A stretch of 39,791 nt of DNA from Desulfobacula sp. Lineage in GTDB: Bacteria > Desulfobacterota > Desulfobacteria > Desulfobacterales > Desulfobacteraceae. The position numbers and the translations under genes are program-made. Within the stretch, counting starts at the first letter, position 1. The number at the start of each line of letters is the position of its first letter. The notes beneath the pieces were generated by a model, which was not told the origin of the DNA, did no database searches, and saw only the letters and a list, made by a program, of their open reading frames with translations. This document shows, piece by piece, positions 35,250-39,791 of the stretch. The DNA is taken from positions 1-39,791 of the forward strand of contig JANQML010000406.1 of assembly GCA_028280105.1 (NCBI GenBank), in the 5' to 3' direction.

Positions 35250-36416
35250 TCAGTCAGAGTATGCGTTCAGCAGCCGGGCGCAGTCAACAAAAAAACGACT
35301 GGTATCAAAATGGAAGAGCTCTGTCAGGCCCAGGGGAAAATTCATGAATTCACCATGGTCAACCCCCCAGTATACCCCCAGCACGTCCGATTCGATTCCC
35401 GTGCCCGGGATGACCTTTTTCCCCACGACTTCCCCCATCCATATCCAGTTACCGGCAATATCCGGGTCAGGATGATCGTGAAAAGGCCCTTTTGTGCTGT
35501 GAACGGATATCAGCCCGTCATCTTCCCGGACGTTGAAATAGTCTGTTTTGTACAATGCATGGATCAGCCAGAATTCGCTGAGCATATAGTTCCAGTTCAT
35601 TTTTCCGGAAAAACTGAAATATTTAACCCCCGGCATATCCGGGCAATTGGGGTTAAATACATTTTCAGTATACTCCGGCCACATTTCAACGTGGGAGCCG
35701 CGGGCATGGGAACCGGCACTGTCCGTGACACCGCCGATCACCCAGCTGAGAAGCGACTCAATCGGATTGACGATGCTTGGCGGAAGAGAGACTTCGCCAA
35801 CGGCAAGTTTGGTGAGATCCACGCCTTTGTTGGCGCCGGAAAGCGATATAAGCGCATTGACACGATCCGCCATCCCCAGTTGTGAAATCATCCACCGGGA
35901 TGTCAGCGCCCCCTGGGAATGGGCAATGATGTTCACTTTGGAAGCATTCAATCCGTTGCTGCCGATGATATGTTCCACAACTGCCTTGAGTTCGTGACTC
36001 CGGCCGACACAATCCGGATCCGGTTCGATATAGGCGTCGTAGGTCTCGCCGTCATACCAGGGAAGCTGTGTGATCGGGCCTGCAGACGAATAGCCCGCGC
36101 CTGTGATATCTGCCACATGAACCTCTGTGAACCCCGCATCTTCCAGGGCGCGTTCTATCTTCAGCCAATAGTCCATTTCCACAAATCCCACCTCATATTT
36201 GTCTGTTCCCAGGTAACCGGGAACCAGGACAATGGGATAGATCTGTGTGACACCGGCTGTCTCGGCGCTGATAATGGTTTGGCGGACCTGCACGGCGGCA
36301 GGGGTCAACTCTTTTTCGTTAAACACCCCTTTAAACGGCAGATCGGCGAAAGCGGGCATAAAAGCGGTAAAAAGAAAGAAGATCAAAGAAAAAAAAACAG
36401 GTTTTAAAACGTCCAT
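35250..36416 (-). CDS. Exported lipase-like alpha/beta hydrolase
   Basis: 388 residues. A clear signal peptide ends near AFA-DLP (residue 24). The N-terminal YPIVLVPGYLGTDK and MDYWLKIERALEDAGFTEVHVADI match bacterial true lipases (Pseudomonas/Burkholderia family I). The nucleophile is Ser167 in AHSQG, a variant of G-X-S-X-G with Ala first. Asp299 or Asp300 (REDDGLISVHS) and His354 (VDHGEFMN) complete the triad. Cys136 and Cys258 may form a disulfide. Family I lipases commonly need a dedicated foldase, and none is adjacent. It should hydrolyse acylglycerols or similar esters outside the cytoplasm. Confidence 0.85.
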   Translation of the reverse strand: MDVLKPVFFSLIFFLFTAFMPAFADLPFKGVFNEKELTPAAVQVRQTIISAETAGVTQIYPIVLVPGYLGTDKYEVGFVEMDYWLKIERALEDAGFTEVHVADITGAGYSSAGPITQLPWYDGETYDAYIEPDPDCVGRSHELKAVVEHIIGSNGLNASKVNIIAHSQGALTSRWMISQLGMADRVNALISLSGANKGVDLTKLAVGEVSLPPSIVNPIESLLSWVIGGVTDSAGSHARGSHVEMWPEYTENVFNPNCPDMPGVKYFSFSGKMNWNYMLSEFWLIHALYKTDYFNVREDDGLISVHSTKGPFHDHPDPDIAGNWIWMGEVVGKKVIPGTGIESDVLGVYWGVDHGEFMNFPLGLTELFHFDTSRFFVDCARLLNAYSD

Positions 36417-36472
36417 GGATCCAATCCTTTCCGATTGAATTCTAGTCTGCTGAATTCATTTCGATGAGATAT

Positions 36473-36517
36473 AAAAAAAATAGACAGGGGCACGATTGAA
36501 TGAGAAAGTCCCCTGCC
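36473..36517 (-). terminator. Rho-independent terminator downstream of lysA
   Basis: On the minus strand GGCAGGGG pairs with CCCCTGTC (8 bp including one G-U), and a run of eight T follows after two bases. It lies about 100 bases downstream of the lysA stop and 57 bases upstream of the lipase start, so it separates the two genes. Confidence 0.75.
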
Positions 36518-36582
36518 AAAAGGTGTTATATCATTATTCTGAATAAAGCAATTTTTTTCTTTGTTAAAGATTCAAACAATGT

Positions 36583-36606
36583 ACCTCAACGTTGCAACGA
36601 TGAGGT
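36583..36606. promoter_or_regulatory. 24-bp near-perfect palindrome after lysA
   Basis: ACCTCAACGTTGCAACGATGAGGT is symmetric except for one position in each half, with the perfect core CGTTGCAACG. It lies 10 bases past the lysA stop. It could be a protein-binding site for the lipase promoter region or a first hairpin of the terminator; nothing decides between these. Confidence 0.35.
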
Positions 36607-36615
36607 GTACTGTTT

Positions 36616-37836
36616 CTAAACCATGTCAGGAGATTCGCTGCAGATGGATTCAACCAGTTCCTGCGGCGTCATCCGCCTCCGGGAGAGCCGTGGGACACCG
36701 TTTTCCACCACCACTTCCGCGGGCATGGGCCGCAGGTTGTACGTACCGCCCATGGCATAACAATATGCGCCGGCATCCCGGATGGCCAGGATATCCGACT
36801 CCCGGATTTCCGGAATGGCGCGGCCGGCGGCAAAGAGATCCCCGGTTTCACAAATATTGCCGCAAACGTCATAGACCGCCGGGCTGCCAAGGGGATGGCT
36901 GATATTGTCAATGGTGTGCCAGGCATCGTAAAACATGGGCCGGATCAGTTGGGGGAAACCGGAGTTGGTCCCGCAGATGATCCGCGACCGGTTCCTTTTA
37001 ATGGTATTGACTTCCACCAGCAGGGTGCCGGCATTGGCGGTCAGGTATTTACCCGGTTCAAACCAGAGGCCGAGCTTTCGGCCGTATCTGTCACAAAACC
37101 CTGAGAACCGATCCACAACCGCCCGGCCCAGGATGTTGATATCAATGTCCGGTTCATCCGGTTCATAGGCGACCTTGAATCCCCCGCCGAAATCCAGGAA
37201 CTCAAGATCCGGGAACCGTCCGGGTACGGCGACAGAGAAGATCTGTTCCATGGCCTTTAAAATTGAATCCGCCTTTTTCAAACCCGACCCGGTATGTTCA
37301 TGCAGACCCGTGACTTTCAGGTCGTATCGCCGGGTGACGGCTGCGGCCGTGTCCGCATCTTCCAGCAGGATGCCGAATTTGGTCAGATCGCCGCCGGTCT
37401 TGATCTTGTCATGGGCCCCGTCCACCACATCCGGGTTGAAGCGCAGGCAGACCCGGGTGCCGGGATATGTTCTGCCGTACTTTTCCAGGCGGGACAGAGA
37501 ACCGATATTCATCAGCACCCCGGTTTCGGCGATCTCTTTCATCTCCGCGTCGGTAATATTGTTGGCCGTATAGATAATATCCTTTACATAAAACCCGCAG
37601 GCTGTTGCCATATGGAGGTCACCGGGGCTTACGGCGTCAATGCCGGCACCCAGCTTATGAAAGGCCTTGAGCACCGACGGATTATAGTTGGCTTTCATGG
37701 CATAGCAGATTTTGAGCAGGGGCCAGGGAAAGGCGGTTTTAAAGGTCTGGTACTGGACTTTGATCTGATCCAGATCATAGACATAGGTGGGTGTACCGAA
37801 TTGATCGGCGATTTCGATTAAATGGTCAGGGGTCAT
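36616..37836 (-). CDS. lysA: Diaminopimelate decarboxylase
   Basis: 406 residues, normal length. The PLP lysine is Lys48 in YAMKANYN, HEHTGSGL (usually HIGS) follows, then GGGF, EPGKYLTANAG, the substrate-binding CGNICETGD and the C-terminal GAYCYAMGGTYNLRPMPAEVVV. It converts meso-diaminopimelate to lysine and CO2, the last step of lysine synthesis, in the cytoplasm. No dapA or dapF gene is adjacent, so it is a stand-alone unit with its own promoter and terminator. A role on another amino acid of the ornithine/DAP decarboxylase family (for example carboxynorspermidine) is less likely given the CGNICETGD motif. Confidence 0.9.
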   Translation of the reverse strand: MTPDHLIEIADQFGTPTYVYDLDQIKVQYQTFKTAFPWPLLKICYAMKANYNPSVLKAFHKLGAGIDAVSPGDLHMATACGFYVKDIIYTANNITDAEMKEIAETGVLMNIGSLSRLEKYGRTYPGTRVCLRFNPDVVDGAHDKIKTGGDLTKFGILLEDADTAAAVTRRYDLKVTGLHEHTGSGLKKADSILKAMEQIFSVAVPGRFPDLEFLDFGGGFKVAYEPDEPDIDINILGRAVVDRFSGFCDRYGRKLGLWFEPGKYLTANAGTLLVEVNTIKRNRSRIICGTNSGFPQLIRPMFYDAWHTIDNISHPLGSPAVYDVCGNICETGDLFAAGRAIPEIRESDILAIRDAGAYCYAMGGTYNLRPMPAEVVVENGVPRLSRRRMTPQELVESICSESPDMV

Positions 37837-37868
37837 AGGATATTCCTTTATTAATTCATATTGAAAGC

Positions 37869-37897
37869 ATATTATATTTATAAAAACAATTTATCAA
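37869..37897 (-). promoter_or_regulatory. Sigma-70-like promoter of lysA
   Basis: On the minus strand TTGATA (37897-37892) and TAATAT (37874-37869) are exactly 17 bases apart in very AT-rich DNA, with transcription expected to start about 25 bases before the lysA ATG. The leader is too short for a lysine riboswitch. Confidence 0.7.
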
Positions 37898-38144
37898 GAA
37901 TAAAATTCTTTTAATATTAATAAATAAAAAACTTTATTCTTATTTTGAGTTAATTCGTAGAATATATCGAAAATCGGCTGCCGATTAAACCGATCGCTTC
38001 CCAACAGAGCGATCTGCCCCGAATGCGGCACAAAGATGTTCAGCCAAAGATGAAACGGTCTGAATGTATAAGAAAGGATAAAAGCGGACCGTTGAAAGAG
38101 GCGACGATGAATATGTCGTCTGCCCTTAAACGGTTACCCGTTGG

Positions 38145-38178
38145 AAAAGCCGTGAAGAGAATATTTTCACGGCTTTTT
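38145..38178 (-). terminator. Bidirectional terminator-like hairpin downstream of acs
   Basis: AAAAGCCGTGAA (38145-38156) and TTCACGGCTTTT (38166-38177) form a perfect 12-bp stem with a 9-base loop. T-runs occur at both outer ends, so it can act in both directions. It is the first good terminator after the acs stop, about 205 bases downstream and beyond the palindromic repeat element. Confidence 0.75.
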
Positions 38179-38242
38179 CAACCCAGATCCACCATCAAAC
38201 TTTTTTTGGCATGTGAGCCATGGGTTTTCACCCCCTCCCTGG

Positions 38243-38357
38243 CCACCGGCAAGGTGCCGGATGCAAGGCGGCAAGGAGTGACGAGTGAGGCGTATCATTC
38301 ATACTCCGCAGGGAGGAACGATCGCAGGCAACGCAGCAGGCGGTACCTTGACGGTGG
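38243..38357. repeat. 115-bp palindromic intergenic element with 17-bp inverted ends
   Basis: The ends CCACCGGCAAGGTGCCG (38243-38259) and CGGTACCTTGACGGTGG (38341-38357) are inverted repeats with two mismatches. The middle has a second inverted pair around GGCGTATCATTCATACTCC, so the whole element can fold as one long branched hairpin. It is non-coding and lies between the acs stop and its terminator. The GCAAGG...AACGCAGCAGG layout recalls dispersed structured repeats in Deltaproteobacteria-type genomes; this is from memory and not checked. Confidence 0.6.
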
Positions 38358-38381
38358 ATCAGGGTCCAACGACGGGGTTAT

Positions 38382-39791
38382 TTATCTGGTTAGCTCTTTA
38401 TGACAGTTGATCAGATCTTCCACCACCTCTGGTTCGGCCAGGGTGGAAACATCTCCCAGGCTGTCAAACTCATCATTTGCAATTTTCCGCAGGATACGGC
38501 GCATGATTTTTCCGGAGCGGGTTTTGGGCAGCCCGGTTGCAAAGTGGATAATATCCGGGGTGGCAATGGGTCCGATCTCTTTTCTGACATGCTGCTTCAG
38601 CCGGTTTAGCAGATCGTCATCCGGCCTTACACCGACGTTGACGGTGACAAAAGCATAGATGCCCTGCCCTTTAATATCATGGGGAAATCCGATCACGGCG
38701 GCTTCAGCCACATTCTCATGGCTGACAAGGGCGCTTTCCACCTCTGCCGTTCCCATCCGATGACCGGAGACGTTAATCACGTCATCCACGCGGCCGGTGA
38801 TCCAGTAATAACCGTCTTCGTCCCTGCAGCATCCGTCGCCGGCAAAGTAGTATCCCTCAAACATCTGGAAATAGACTTTTTCAAACCGGTCATGGTTGTT
38901 GTAAACGGTCCGCATCTGCCCGGGCCAGGGTTCTTTAAAGGCCAGTATTCCGTCACAGGGGCCGTCCATCTCTTTGCCGTGCTCATTCAGGATGACCGGA
39001 CAGACGGAAAAGAAAGGCAGTGTGGCAGACCCGGGTTTCTGATCTATGGCATAGGGCAGCGCACTGATCATAATGCCGCCGGTTTCCGTCTGCCACCAGG
39101 TGTCGACAATGGGGCATCTCTCTTTTCCCACATGTTTAAAATACCATCTCCATGCTTCCGGGTTGATGGGCTCCCCCACCGACCCAAGTATCCGCAGGGA
39201 AGAGAGATCGTACGTTTCAACCCATTCCGCCCCCTGGGCCATGAGCGCCCGGATGGCGGTGGGAGCGGTGTAGAATTGATTGACCTTCCATTTATCCACC
39301 GTGGACCAGAACCGTCCCGGGTCCGGATAGTTGGGAACCCCTTCGAACATGAGGCTGGTGGCGCCCTGAGAGAGGGGGCCGTAGACAATGTAGCTGTGGC
39401 CGGTCACCCATCCGATGTCGGCCGTGCACCAGTAGATGTCATTGTCATGATAGTCGAAAATATAACGGAATGAGATGCCGGTATGGACCATGTAGCCGCC
39501 GACATTATGCTGCACCCCTTTGGGTTTTCCGGTGGACCCGGAGGTATAAAGGATAAAGAGCGGATCTTCGGCATCCATCCACTCCACCGGGCAGTCCGCG
39601 TCCTCTTGTGCCGTCTCTTCATTCCACCACAGATCCCTGCCCGGTTTCATATCAATATCCGTGCCGGTACGGTTGACGACAAAACAGCACGCCACCGAAT
39701 GCCCCTTTTTCACGCACAGGTCCAGGGCGATGTCGACATTGGCTTTTAAGGGGATCGCCTTTGCCCCGCGCATCACCCCGTCCGCGGTGAC
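38382..39791 (-). CDS. acs: Acetyl-CoA synthetase, AMP-forming (5' end outside window)
   Basis: 469 residues, open to the window edge; a full enzyme has about 650. The upstream in-frame residues VTADGV fit a continuing acs rather than a start. Adenylation motifs are [52 protein letters not shown], and the C-terminal [11 protein letters not shown] with the regulatory lysine that is acetylated in homologues. It activates acetate to acetyl-CoA, consistent with acetate use by a sulfate reducer. The C-terminal residues after the last motif are of normal length. Confidence 0.95.
   Translation of the reverse strand, partial: VTADGVMRGAKAIPLKANVDIALDLCVKKGHSVACCFVVNRTGTDIDMKPGRDLWWNEETAQEDADCPVEWMDAEDPLFILYTSGSTGKPKGVQHNVGGYMVHTGISFRYIFDYHDNDIYWCTADIGWVTGHSYIVYGPLSQGATSLMFEGVPNYPDPGRFWSTVDKWKVNQFYTAPTAIRALMAQGAEWVETYDLSSLRILGSVGEPINPEAWRWYFKHVGKERCPIVDTWWQTETGGIMISALPYAIDQKPGSATLPFFSVCPVILNEHGKEMDGPCDGILAFKEPWPGQMRTVYNNHDRFEKVYFQMFEGYYFAGDGCCRDEDGYYWITGRVDDVINVSGHRMGTAEVESALVSHENVAEAAVIGFPHDIKGQGIYAFVTVNVGVRPDDDLLNRLKQHVRKEIGPIATPDIIHFATGLPKTRSGKIMRRILRKIANDEFDSLGDVSTLAEPEVVEDLINCHKELTR

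Noticed and set aside
38023..38403. Possible 126-residue plus-strand protein
   Set aside because: It runs through the perfect terminator hairpin and the palindromic element and has no ribosome binding site or recognisable domain.
38679..39473. 264-residue plus-strand open frame
   Set aside because: Antisense to acetyl-CoA synthetase; no own start signals.

Overview
The window looks like the chromosome of a strictly anaerobic, moderately GC-rich bacterium, probably a Desulfobacterota (Desulfobacteraceae-like) sulfate reducer. This is inferred from gene content only: a CobN-like chelatase beside an ATP-dependent Fe-S reductase pair, a complete corrinoid methyl-transfer operon, a separate MetH-activation-like protein, and a MEDS-type regulator. 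No rRNA, tRNA, integrase or transposase was seen.

Layout. (1) 1-6200, plus strand: the 3' end of a membrane-anchored CobN-like gene, then five genes of which the last four overlap their upstream neighbour: a DUF4019 exported protein, an exported protein with a C-terminal membrane anchor, a NapH-type membrane polyferredoxin, an HgdB/double-cubane-type reductase and its ATPase activator. Read together, they look like an electron line from the cytoplasm to an extracytoplasmic CobN-like protein. (2) 6368-9828, plus: a TroA/ZnuA-type metal ABC transporter with a small unknown protein and a permease fused to a DtxR/MntR-like sensor domain. (3) 9942-11382, minus: a MetH-activation-like protein with a C-terminal Cys cluster, and an excisionase-HTH/MEDS regulator. 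(4) 11588-16777, plus, divergent from (3): corrinoid protein, UroD-family methyltransferase, small G3E GTPase, a small unknown protein, MtrH-family methyltransferase and an ASKHA/[2Fe-2S] corrinoid activator. This is a full four-component demethylase-type system with two extra genes.

(5) 16806-29941: a large type I-B (Cst/Tneap-like) CRISPR-Cas locus. I count 69 complete 30-bp repeats plus one truncated repeat. The effector and adaptation genes lie on the minus strand in the order cas6-cas8(Cst1)-cas7(Cst2)-cas5-cas3-cas4-cas1-cas2. The leader and a good promoter lie between cas2 and the array. The array is therefore read on the minus strand and its oldest, decayed end abuts the corrinoid operon. 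A 636-bp AT-rich stretch without genes follows cas6.

(6) 30578-39791: a two-TM protein with a chemoreceptor signalling domain fused to a C-terminal NMT1/THI5-like binding domain, an MscS-family channel, an exported lipase (minus), diaminopimelate decarboxylase (minus), a 115-bp palindromic intergenic element next to a terminator, and the 3' part of an acetyl-CoA synthetase (minus, running off the window).

The best candidates for undescribed biology are the CobN/polyferredoxin/double-cubane-reductase operon, the chemoreceptor-NMT1 fusion, the G3E GTPase plus 122-residue protein inside the corrinoid operon, and the permease-MntR fusion.
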